From JABMQW01 sp964439935 (GTDB taxonomy: Bacteria > Fidelibacterota > Marinisomatia > Marinisomatales > TCS56), in NCBI GenBank assembly GCA_964439935.1, contig CAYTPW010000010.1, forward strand, positions 62,001 through 126,000: DNA of 64,000 nt, given 5' to 3'. Positions 55,834 to 64,000 of the stretch are shown piece after piece (position 1 is the stretch's first letter; every line of letters begins with the position of its first letter). The notes under the pieces are model-generated. The model was not told the DNA's origin and made no database searches. It saw nothing but the letters and a program-made list of their open reading frames with translations. The position numbers and the translations under genes are program-made.

Positions 55834-56937
55834 ATGTCAATATTCGATAAATTATCCAAAAAAGGTCACGAACAAATTGTTTTTTGCAATGATCCTGATT
55901 CGGGACTTAAAGCAATAATAGCCATTCATGACACAAATATCGGTCCTGCCTTGGGTGGATGTCGAATGTGGAATTACAAATCGGAAAACGATGCGCTGAA
56001 GGATGTTTTGCGGTTATCTAGGGGTATGAGCTATAAAGCTGCTGTTGCTGGCCTAAACCTAGGTGGTGGAAAATCGGTGATTATCGGTGATGCGAAAAAA
56101 GATAAATCAGAATTACTATTTAGATCATTCGGTCGTTTCGTTGAAGGTCTGGCTGGTCGTTACATTACAGCTGAAGATGTCGGAACCAGCGTTAAGGACA
56201 TGGAGTGGGTGCGCATGGAAACTAAATTTGTAACAGGAATCTCGCGTGCGCTGGGTGGCAGCGGTGATCCATCACCGGTAACGGCTTTTGGTACTTATAT
56301 GGGCATGAAGGCAGCCGTCAAATATAAATTAGGTCTTGATAGTCTTTCCGGATTGAAAGTATCGGTGCAGGGTGTCGGACACGTTGGCTATTATCTCTGC
56401 AAGCATCTCTATGAAGAGGGGGCGGAAATCTATGCCACCGATATTGATCAGGATACTCTTGATAAAGTGGTCAAAGAGTTTGGCGTAAAAGAAGTGGCTG
56501 TTGATGATATTTATAGCTTGGATGTTGATATTTACGCTCCTTGTGCCCTTGGTGCCACTATCAATGATGATACTATTCCTAAGCTGAAGGCCGTGATTAT
56601 TGCGGGCGCTGCTAATAATCAGCTGGAATCTGAAACCGTTCACGGACAGGCGATTCGTAAAACCGGTATTCTATATGCACCCGATTATGCGATCAATGCC
56701 GGTGGTTTGATCAATGTGGCCAATGAAATGGAACGCTACAACCGCGACCGGGCTTTTATGCAGGCAGAAGGCATTTATGATACTTTGATGGCCATTTTTA
56801 AACTTGCTGATAAAGAAGATGTACCAACAAACGTAGCAGCCGATCAGGTTGCCATTGAGCGCGTGAATAATCTCAGTAAATTGAAGAGCATTTACCTGGC
56901 GCGAAAAAACCCTATGATCAAACGTGACGCCGGGTAA
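55834..56937 (+). CDS. Leucine dehydrogenase (Glu/Leu/Phe/Val dehydrogenase family)
   Basis: The 367-residue protein has the substrate-binding GGCRMWNYKS, the catalytic lysine segment SYKAAVAGLNLGGGKSVIIGD (about residues 67-87), and an NAD-binding Rossmann fold with VQGVGHVGYYLCKHLYEEGAEIYATDID (about 177-204). The length is closer to leucine/valine dehydrogenases than to glutamate dehydrogenase. It deaminates branched-chain amino acids to keto acids with NAD. A good ribosome-binding site (ACGGAGG) is present. NusB starts inside its last codons (14-bp overlap). Confidence 0.93.
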   Translation: MSIFDKLSKKGHEQIVFCNDPDSGLKAIIAIHDTNIGPALGGCRMWNYKSENDALKDVLRLSRGMSYKAAVAGLNLGGGKSVIIGDAKKDKSELLFRSFGRFVEGLAGRYITAEDVGTSVKDMEWVRMETKFVTGISRALGGSGDPSPVTAFGTYMGMKAAVKYKLGLDSLSGLKVSVQGVGHVGYYLCKHLYEEGAEIYATDIDQDTLDKVVKEFGVKEVAVDDIYSLDVDIYAPCALGATINDDTIPKLKAVIIAGAANNQLESETVHGQAIRKTGILYAPDYAINAGGLINVANEMERYNRDRAFMQAEGIYDTLMAIFKLADKEDVPTNVAADQVAIERVNNLSKLKSIYLARKNPMIKRDAG

Positions 56938-57373
56938 AATACACCCACGCCGACTGGGGCGGGAAAGCGTACTGAAAGCGCTGTACGCTCTGGAATTAAG
57001 TAATGATCCGCCTGAAAAGATCCTGGCAGACCTTTTCAGGCGGGAACAGTTTGATGAAAATACGCACCTTTTCGTCACCATTCTGTTTAATACGTCAGTG
57101 AAATATAAAGATTGGTGTGAAGATCAGGTTTCAAATCATCTGGTAAACTGGAATTTAGACCGTGTAGCCCTCCTTGATCGCCTGATCCTGCAGATGGCGA
57201 TTAGTGAAATTCATTATCTTGATGATATTCCACCGAAGGTATCAATTAGTGAGGCAATTGAAATTGCCAAAATATACAGCACTGAAGAGAGTTCCAGTTT
57301 TGTCAATGGAATCCTCGATGCGGTGTTCAAATCTAAAATCGAAGCTGAAAAAGACGTAACAGACCCAAAATAA
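56924..57373 (+). CDS. nusB: Transcription antitermination factor NusB
   Basis: The 149-residue all-helical protein starts with GTG at 56924 and reads RRLGRESVLKALYALELS (about residues 9-26), the standard NusB opening. SNHLVNWNLDRVALLDRLILQMAISEI and PPKVSISEAIEIAKIYSTEESSSFVNGILDAV follow. It binds boxA RNA with NusE during rRNA transcription. It overlaps the leucine dehydrogenase gene by 14 bp and is followed by secA. Confidence 0.95.
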   Translation: MTPGKIHPRRLGRESVLKALYALELSNDPPEKILADLFRREQFDENTHLFVTILFNTSVKYKDWCEDQVSNHLVNWNLDRVALLDRLILQMAISEIHYLDDIPPKVSISEAIEIAKIYSTEESSSFVNGILDAVFKSKIEAEKDVTDPK

Positions 57374-57423
57374 TTTCCGTACGTGTTGTAATTTCGATCC
57401 CGAAAAAATAGAATATTTAAAGT

Positions 57424-60400
57424 ATGTTGAGCTCAGTAATCACCAAAGTATTTGGTACCAAATCAGGCCGGACTGTCAAATCCTTTCTGCCGATCGTCGA
57501 TGAAATAAATAATCTGACAATTGAGCTGACCAATAAAACTGATGATGCACTGGTCAGTCGCACTCATGAAATGCGATCTTCGGTTATTGCGGCAAGGGAA
57601 TCAGCTGAAGCAGCAGCAGTCGATATGGATAAAGCAGAAGTGAAAAAATTTATCAGGCACGCTGAAAAAGCAATACTGGATGAATTTCTACCTGAAGCTT
57701 TTGCCATGGTCAAGGAAACCTGCCGGCGGATGATTGGTCAGACCTGGAAAGTGGTCGGCCAGGATTTAACCTGGGATATGGTTCCCTACGATGTTCAATT
57801 AATTGGAGCGGTTGTTCTCCATCGTGGGATGGTCACCGAAATGAAAACCGGCGAAGGCAAAACGCTGGTAGCAGCCATGCCAATTTATTTGAATGCCCTC
57901 ACCGGTCGGGGTGTACATTTGATAACAGTAAATGATTACCTGGCGCAACGTGATTCGGAATGGATGGGTGAGATATATCGCCGATTGGGACTGACAGTTG
58001 GTGCAATTCTAAATACGATGGATAACGTCAAGCGGCGTGCAATTTATAATTGTGATATCACCTATGGTACTAATAACGAATTCGGATTTGATTATCTTCG
58101 GGATAATATGTCGCTGACGCCGGAGGAACAGGTACAAAGGGGACATTCATATGCTATAGTGGACGAAGTTGACAGTGTACTTATTGATGAAGCGCGAACA
58201 CCATTAATCATATCCGGATCGGTGGATGTGCCAATCGACAAGACTTTTCAGGAACTGAAGCCCCTGGTTCAGCAATTAGTTCGCCGACAAACCAATCTGG
58301 TCACTTCATTTGTAAGTGATGCGGAAAAACTGATGAATACGGATTCTCAGGCTGAAGCGGGATTGAAATTACTGCAGTCTAATCGTGGTATGCCCAAGCA
58401 CCGGCAGCTTCTGAAGATTTTCCAGGAAACAGGCACCAAGAAACTTGTTCACGATGTGGAATCGGAATACATGCGGGATAAGAAATTGCATGAAGTTGAC
58501 GAGGATTTATTCTTCAGTATCGATGAGAAAACGCATGTGATTGATATTACCGAAAAAGGCCGGGTGGCGATATCACCAAATAATCCGGAAATGTTTGTGA
58601 TCCCCGACCTGGGTGAATTATTGAACGACATTGACAACAGAACAGAACTGTCCGGATTGGAAGTTGAGCAGGAAAAGGAAAAAGCTCATCAAATGCATGC
58701 TGACCGCAGCGGACGGATTCATAATATTAGTCAATTATTGCGGGCTTACACTTTATACGAAAAAGATGTTGAGTATGTTGTTCAAGGCGACAAAGTGTTG
58801 ATCGTTGATGAGTTCACCGGGCGTATATTACCAGGACGGCGTTACAGTGATGGTCTGCACCAAGCGCTAGAAGCTAAGGAAAATGTCTCGATTGAGCGGG
58901 AGACTCAGACACTGGCGACCATAACAATTCAAAATTACTTCCGCTTGTATGATAAGTTAGCCGGCATGACCGGAACAGCCGAAACTGAAGCAGAAGAGTT
59001 GGGTGGAATCTATGATTTGGATGTGACCGTGATTCCGACTCATGAGCAGGTGATCCGCGATGACCGGGACGATCTAATCTATAAAACCAAACGAGAAAAA
59101 TACAATGCTGTGATTGATGAAATCGCTGATTGCCACAAACGTGGGCAACCTGCGCTGGTTGGTACAATTACTGTCGAGGTTTCGGAATTATTATCCCGGA
59201 TGCTGAAGCGTCAAGGTGTTCCCCATAATGTGTTGAATGCCAAGCAGCACCAGAGTGAGGCGGAAATTGTAACCCGGGCAGGACAGCGTGGAGCCGTTAC
59301 GATTGCAACCAATATGGCTGGCAGGGGCACCGATATCAAGCTGGGGGAGGGTGTACGTGAAGTTGGTGGATTACATATAATAGGGACTGAACGCCACGAA
59401 TCACGTCGTATCGATCTTCAATTGCGTGGGCGGTCGGGTCGGCAGGGTGATCCTGGTTCCTCGCGTTTCTACTTATCTCTGGAAGATGACCTGATGCGAT
59501 TGTTTGGCAGTGACCGTGTAGCCAGTATCATGGATCGCCTGGGATTGGAAGAAGGTGAGGTGATCACAGCCGGAATGGTGACACGGGCGATCGGTAATTC
59601 CCAAAAGAAAGTTGAAGCCCGTAACTTTAGTATTCGTAAACATTTGTTAGAGTATGACAATGTTATGAATCAGCAGCGCCAAGTGGTTTATGATATCCGG
59701 AATCAGGCTTTGCGGGGTGATAATGTTCGCGAATCGATCATGGAAATGATCGAGGAATATATTAGGGATGAATTAGATCAGCAGGCGGAAAATTCAGCTA
59801 ATCCTCTGGATTGGGATTGGGAACACCTGAAACAGAATTTCGCTTCGATTCTACTGGTCAATGTTGACATTGAGAATTTAAATGATCCCGATCATAATGA
59901 GATAGCCACCGCAGTAATTGAGCAGGCAAAGGAGATTTATGCCACTCGAGAATCACTGATCCCACCTGAGACGATGCGTGCATTTGAGCGATTCATAGTG
60001 CTTCGTACGATCGATGAGAAATGGAAGGACCATCTCTATGGAATGGATCAGTTGCGTGAGGGAATTAATCTCCGCGCTTACGGACAAAAAGATCCATTAT
60101 TGGAGTATAAGGCCGAAGGTTTCCATATGTTCACGGCAATGATGGATGAAACCAGCCGCGATACACTTCAACGCCTGTACCGAACTCAGATCCAGGGACT
60201 TGAACAGGCTCCGCAGATGCAAGTTCAACAGGCACGGAATATTCAGGTTAAACACGATGATACAACAGGAATGGGTTTTGCAGGAGCAGCTGAGCGGGGC
60301 GGTGGTGCAGCTCCTAATCGTCCCCAACAGGCTCGACATGTACCGGTCACCGTCGAAAAAAAATTAGGTCGAAATGAAAAAATTACGGTCATATCCCCCA

Positions 60401-60474
60401 GCGGAAAAAAGGAGCTGATCAAGTTTAAACGGCTGCCTGATTATCTGAATCGCGGTTATACCAGAGCTGATTAA
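57424..60474 (+). CDS. secA: Preprotein translocase ATPase SecA
   Basis: The 1016-residue ATPase has Walker A MKTGEGKTLVAAMP (about residues 140-153), the DEVDSVLIDEARTPLIISG segment (about 249-267) and GRGTDIKLGEGV later. It is longer than the E. coli protein because of an insertion in the first nucleotide-binding domain (about 280-390), as in other FCB-group SecA. The usual C-terminal zinc-binding tail CXCXSGX6CH is absent: the end has KLGRNEKITVISPSGKKELIKFKRLPDYL, keeping the surrounding residues but replacing the cysteines. It drives export through SecYEG; secDF is elsewhere in the window. Confidence 0.96.
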   Translation: MLSSVITKVFGTKSGRTVKSFLPIVDEINNLTIELTNKTDDALVSRTHEMRSSVIAARESAEAAAVDMDKAEVKKFIRHAEKAILDEFLPEAFAMVKETCRRMIGQTWKVVGQDLTWDMVPYDVQLIGAVVLHRGMVTEMKTGEGKTLVAAMPIYLNALTGRGVHLITVNDYLAQRDSEWMGEIYRRLGLTVGAILNTMDNVKRRAIYNCDITYGTNNEFGFDYLRDNMSLTPEEQVQRGHSYAIVDEVDSVLIDEARTPLIISGSVDVPIDKTFQELKPLVQQLVRRQTNLVTSFVSDAEKLMNTDSQAEAGLKLLQSNRGMPKHRQLLKIFQETGTKKLVHDVESEYMRDKKLHEVDEDLFFSIDEKTHVIDITEKGRVAISPNNPEMFVIPDLGELLNDIDNRTELSGLEVEQEKEKAHQMHADRSGRIHNISQLLRAYTLYEKDVEYVVQGDKVLIVDEFTGRILPGRRYSDGLHQALEAKENVSIERETQTLATITIQNYFRLYDKLAGMTGTAETEAEELGGIYDLDVTVIPTHEQVIRDDRDDLIYKTKREKYNAVIDEIADCHKRGQPALVGTITVEVSELLSRMLKRQGVPHNVLNAKQHQSEAEIVTRAGQRGAVTIATNMAGRGTDIKLGEGVREVGGLHIIGTERHESRRIDLQLRGRSGRQGDPGSSRFYLSLEDDLMRLFGSDRVASIMDRLGLEEGEVITAGMVTRAIGNSQKKVEARNFSIRKHLLEYDNVMNQQRQVVYDIRNQALRGDNVRESIMEMIEEYIRDELDQQAENSANPLDWDWEHLKQNFASILLVNVDIENLNDPDHNEIATAVIEQAKEIYATRESLIPPETMRAFERFIVLRTIDEKWKDHLYGMDQLREGINLRAYGQKDPLLEYKAEGFHMFTAMMDETSRDTLQRLYRTQIQGLEQAPQMQVQQARNIQVKHDDTTGMGFAGAAERGGGAAPNRPQQARHVPVTVEKKLGRNEKITVISPSGKKELIKFKRLPDYLNRGYTRAD

Positions 60475-60749
60475 CGAAAATGTTCATAATGGCCTTCATA
60501 CCGGCTTACGTTCTTGAATTCGGGATGTATAGGTTAAATCGCATATATCAGATATAAATAAATTAATTACACTTAAATTTATGCTGGAATATCGTGATAA
60601 AATATTTACTTTTACTTGTCTTATTATGCCACGATTCGATAGTGGAATAGCCGCCGCCGCAATATCGGTACTTAGAACTGAGGCGGTAATACGAGATTAA
60701 ACTGGATGAATAAACGTCAAATTAACATTTCAATATCCCGGAGGAGTCT

Positions 60750-63700
60750 ATGAAATCCTTGAGGAAATACTCTTCAATTACTATTCTGATGACATTGTTA
60801 ATTGTTCCACTGATTGCACAAACTGATGTTACACTGGATATCGGCGATGTGAGTTACCCGGCCTATACGGATAGTCTGTTAGTGCCGTTAACATTAACCG
60901 GTCCAACGGATGCGGTTGCGGGGGTTCAATTTGATCTAGTTGCGAATCCAGCCATGACTGAATTATTGAACGTTTTTCCAGATGCAGCAATCGAGGATTT
61001 TAGCGCTGATTTCAGTTCTATTACACCTGATACAAACCGTGTAATTTTCTATAATAGCGGAGCGGTTGAACCATTACCTGCTGCCGGGGATACAATCCTG
61101 TGGCTACTTTATGATGGCACCGGCATCGTTTCAGCCGTGATCGATATTGAAATGTATTCCGCGTTTGCCAGTGATACCAGCGGCGGGAATCTTACCGTAA
61201 CCGCTGTCAATGGTTCGATCGCAATTGGTAGTGTTGTATCACTGGAAATGAGCACCGGAACAGGCGATATTAATGAAACGGTAGATCTCACTATCGATCT
61301 GGTCAATCCTGATCTGGTGGGTGGCGTTCAGTTTGATTTAATGGACATTCCAGATTATCTCATACTTGATTCGATCTGGACGACAACCCGAACCGCTGGA
61401 TTTACGATTTCCACTTCCACAATTGAGACAGGTGATCGGGTTATTCTTTACAGTGATTTAAATGAGTCGATAGCCTCTGGAACCGGTCCGATTCTGAATG
61501 TCCGCTATACGATTATTCCAACCGCCTATAACATTGATGTTGTGGTTAATATTGCCGATGCTGTGATCACCGATGATCTCGGAGGAACCTACTGGGTGGC
61601 GGGAGTCACCCCCGGAATAGTAACCGTATTTCCCGGATATCTTGAACCACCAACAAATTTAGTTGCCACCAGCAACCTTGATGGACACGTACCGCTGTCC
61701 TGGGATCCACCTGTGTGGTCTGGCGGCGGTGGAGAATTCACTGAAGATTTTGAAACTGGCGAAATACCTGGCGACTGGACCACAACAACCAACTCTACCG
61801 TGGGCGGCTGGTTTGCTACGGAAGATGGTTCGAGCGAGTATTTTCCAATCCCTTTACATACTTGGTATGCCTGTTCAAATGACGATGCCGCAAATGATGA
61901 TGGTTCTTTGGATTACCTGATAACACCATCGGTCAGTACTATTTCAGCTTCAGCCGTAATTTTGACATTTGAATCATTTTTTACCGGCGAATATAGCCAG
62001 ACTGCTCACCTCGAAGTCAGTACAGATGGCGTAAGTTTTACCGAGATTTCTACTTTGACCGGCGCAACTGAATGGGTTACAGAATCTTATGATCTATCAG
62101 CGTACATCGGTGAAGAAAATCTATATATAGCCTTCCATTCAAATGATAATGGTGCCTGGGCAAGTGGCTGGGCTGTCGATGATATTGCGCTTAGTTTTTC
62201 TGATAATAGTGGGATTGTTACGCATATAGTACATTATAAATTATCTGAACTGGGTGAATGGGTATTAACTACTGAGAAATTAGAGGTTGTGGACCGCTAT
62301 CCAAACGGTATTACTTATGATATGAAGATAGATTATTCTTCACCAATTCCTGTCCCAGAGACCCGTAATACCCGAGATCTTACTGCCTACAATATTTATC
62401 GATCCACCAGCTCACCGGTAGCAATAGAGCCTGGAAATCTGTTAGCAACTGTACCAACCACACAGGAAACTTATGACGATGCTGATGTAGTTAACGGGAT
62501 TACCAGTTATTATGTGGTTACCGGTGATTATGGCGCTATGGGTGAATCCGGTCCATCCAATGAGGCTGCCGGTACGCCGGTCGAATGGGTTGAGCTGGGG
62601 GTTTCGGGTGGTTCGGCACTGAGCGGTCAGACCGATACACTGGATATTTTTCTTAACAATGAATCAGATGTAAATCAGTTCTTTTTGGAAATTGCTGATA
62701 TACCTGACTATTTAGTGGCTATAGATGTTATACCAACCGCGCGTGTAAACGGTTTTACAGTTGATGTGCTCGAAGGCGCCAATGGGAATATGTCAATCAT
62801 GGGTTTTACTACATCGGCTACACTCGCGCCCGGTGATGGTCCGATCTGCCGTGTGGTCGTGCTGGCCACAGCACCAGAACCGGCCAATCTGGACCTAAAT
62901 ATTGTCACTGCTAGCATTTTGGATGCAATGAACAACCAAATGCCCTGGACAGCAGCTGGTTCAATCTTCGAGGTAACCGTTGAAACACAGCATATAGTAA
63001 TCAGTGGTGCTATTGGGGTAGGAACTGCCACCGTATCCTTAATGCTCGACAATACCACGAATATTGCCGGTTTTGAAATGTTGTTGGTTGATACGCCTGG
63101 CTTGGTGTCTGGTATGAGCATTATTCCAGTCACGACCGATGTCGATTGGACGAACTGGACCCTCGATGCAGAAGAGATTGGTGGTGCCTATAAGATCCTC
63201 GGTTTTGACAATACGCTATCGAACCGGATCGAACCCGGTATGCATCATATTGCTGACATCACTTTTGCCGTATCCTCGGATCCTCTTGATTGGGGCACTG
63301 TGGTTTATTTAGCGGCGGTTGACGTGATTTTACTGGATGATAATACACCACCGGTTCAATTATATACCGAAGTCCATACCAGTGCAATCAGTATTGGTTA
63401 TCCGGATGCTGTATTTTCAGTAGATAATCTGGTCCATGAATATAACGAAATGAACGGTTCATTTGATATTGTGATCCAGAACCAGGTAACTGTAAATGCC
63501 CTGGTACTCGATATTATGGATATGCCGAATTATTTGACGGTGACCAATATAGCAATAATCCCCGGTGGACCGTTCGCCAACGGATTCATTGATGCCAGTT
63601 CAGGCGAAATGGCCGATGGTACAGTACATATCTCCGGTTTCGATTTTTCGACTGGTATTACACCAACGTTGGGTGCAATTATGCGCGTGGATTTCGATGT

Positions 63701-64000
63701 GAGTCCCAACTATCCAGCTAATCATCCATTGATGATAATGATCACTGGATCGATTGCCGCTGATCAGAATTCCCAGCAGTTGAATTCGATGGCTTCCGGT
63801 TATATTATGTTCTCACCGGTTGTAGGTGTTGACGGAGAAGTGGAATTACCGGATAAATTTGCCCTCCATTTCAATTATCCCAATCCGTTTAATCCGGCAA
63901 CCAATATTCGTTATGATTTAAGCGAGGTTTCGCTGGTTAAACTCACCATCTATGACATGATGGGACGCGAAGTTCGAACACTGGTGGACGGAACTCAACA
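60750..64000 (+). CDS. Large secreted multi-domain cohesin-like protein with T9SS-type sorting domain (3' truncated)
   Basis: From ATG 60750, with the ribosome-binding site GGAGGAG, the frame is open to the window end (1083 residues so far). After a signal peptide (residues 1-23) come two cohesin-like beta-sandwich repeats (about 25-158 and 160-295, each with GVQFDL). A choice-of-anchor J/MAM-like domain (about 329-490) and an Fn3-like stretch (about 545-610) follow, then three more cohesin-like repeats (610-735, 743-870 and 883-1025). The last visible part has FALHFNYPNPFNPATNIRYDLSE and IYDMMGREVRTL, the start of a type IX sorting domain, so the stop must lie shortly past the edge. Ligands are unknown. 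Confidence 0.85.
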   Translation, partial: MKSLRKYSSITILMTLLIVPLIAQTDVTLDIGDVSYPAYTDSLLVPLTLTGPTDAVAGVQFDLVANPAMTELLNVFPDAAIEDFSADFSSITPDTNRVIFYNSGAVEPLPAAGDTILWLLYDGTGIVSAVIDIEMYSAFASDTSGGNLTVTAVNGSIAIGSVVSLEMSTGTGDINETVDLTIDLVNPDLVGGVQFDLMDIPDYLILDSIWTTTRTAGFTISTSTIETGDRVILYSDLNESIASGTGPILNVRYTIIPTAYNIDVVVNIADAVITDDLGGTYWVAGVTPGIVTVFPGYLEPPTNLVATSNLDGHVPLSWDPPVWSGGGGEFTEDFETGEIPGDWTTTTNSTVGGWFATEDGSSEYFPIPLHTWYACSNDDAANDDGSLDYLITPSVSTISASAVILTFESFFTGEYSQTAHLEVSTDGVSFTEISTLTGATEWVTESYDLSAYIGEENLYIAFHSNDNGAWASGWAVDDIALSFSDNSGIVTHIVHYKLSELGEWVLTTEKLEVVDRYPNGITYDMKIDYSSPIPVPETRNTRDLTAYNIYRSTSSPVAIEPGNLLATVPTTQETYDDADVVNGITSYYVVTGDYGAMGESGPSNEAAGTPVEWVELGVSGGSALSGQTDTLDIFLNNESDVNQFFLEIADIPDYLVAIDVIPTARVNGFTVDVLEGANGNMSIMGFTTSATLAPGDGPICRVVVLATAPEPANLDLNIVTASILDAMNNQMPWTAAGSIFEVTVETQHIVISGAIGVGTATVSLMLDNTTNIAGFEMLLVDTPGLVSGMSIIPVTTDVDWTNWTLDAEEIGGAYKILGFDNTLSNRIEPGMHHIADITFAVSSDPLDWGTVVYLAAVDVILLDDNTPPVQLYTEVHTSAISIGYPDAVFSVDNLVHEYNEMNGSFDIVIQNQVTVNALVLDIMDMPNYLTVTNIAIIPGGPFANGFIDASSGEMADGTVHISGFDFSTGITPTLGAIMRVDFDVSPNYPANHPLMIMITGSIAADQNSQQLNSMASGYIMFSPVVGVDGEVELPDKFALHFNYPNPFNPATNIRYDLSEVSLVKLTIYDMMGREVRTLVDGTQ

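Overview
This 64 kb window looks like a piece of chromosome from a Gram-negative (diderm) bacterium of the Fibrobacteres-Chlorobi-Bacteroidetes (FCB) side of the tree; my best guess is Candidatus Marinimicrobia (SAR406) or a close relative. The evidence is: secreted proteins ending in a type IX secretion-like sorting domain with the NYPNPFN signature, an S46 dipeptidyl-peptidase, a TonB-dependent receptor with a carboxypeptidase-regulatory-like N-terminus next to a HmuY-like lipoprotein, a GIN/DUF2807 protein, BamA-type outer-membrane proteins and lipoproteins. Taxonomy is inferred from gene content only. No rRNA is present and only one tRNA (Arg-UCU) was found.

Layout. 1-3.5 kb: end of a geranylgeranyl-reductase-like oxidoreductase, mtnA plus a class II aldolase (5'-methylthioadenosine or 5'-deoxyadenosine salvage), tRNA-Arg with a palindrome-rich, partly duplicated flank, and a crotonase. 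3.5-5.2 kb: a monocistronic 74-residue two-repeat protein and a BamA-like barrel. 5.2-16.1 kb, minus strand: a fused fatty-acid kinase (FakA-FakB) with PlsY, DUF502, the alkylation-repair pair Ogt/AlkA, an EamA transporter, SecD/SecF, and the threonine-to-glycine pair kbl/tdh. 16.2-19.4 kb: parA-parB-M23 peptidase-bactofilin-atpZ. 19.6-26.6 kb: a putative Fur box in front of bolA-grxD-msrBA, then an S46 (DPP11-like) peptidase, a large T9SS-type surface protein and a MazG-like protein. 27-30.5 kb: SbcD-like phosphoesterase, a half-length UvrC and a quinone oxidoreductase. 30.6-34.4 kb, minus strand: a TetR/TonB receptor/HmuY-like operon with a perfect 22-bp palindrome just before tetR. 34.9-35.7 kb: two 95-bp near-identical repeats flanking a frameshifted GIY-YIG gene. 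35.7-43.1 kb: fxsA and a complete F-type ATP synthase operon (atpI-like, B E F H A G D C). 43.1-44.0 kb: a lone Y1 (IS200-type) transposase surrounded by REP-like palindromes. 44-53 kb: aspS, a nucleosidase-like gene overlapping a spore-photoproduct-lyase-like gene, a GerW/DUF2953 pair, lipoproteins and phoH. 53.4-64 kb: thiolase, acyl-CoA dehydrogenase, leucine dehydrogenase, nusB, secA and the start of a giant multi-cohesin-like secreted protein cut by the window edge.

The core is an ordinary housekeeping segment (secretion, ATP synthesis, chromosome partition, amino-acid catabolism). The parts most worth a second look are the two repeat-plus-nuclease islands (34.9-35.7 and 43.1-44.0 kb), the FakAB-PlsY acyl-phosphate module, the Fur box over bolA-grxD-msrBA, the nucleosidase/SPL-like pair lacking the expected H-donor cysteine, the half-UvrC, and the 74-residue repeat protein. 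No CRISPR array, prophage or obvious defence island was seen.
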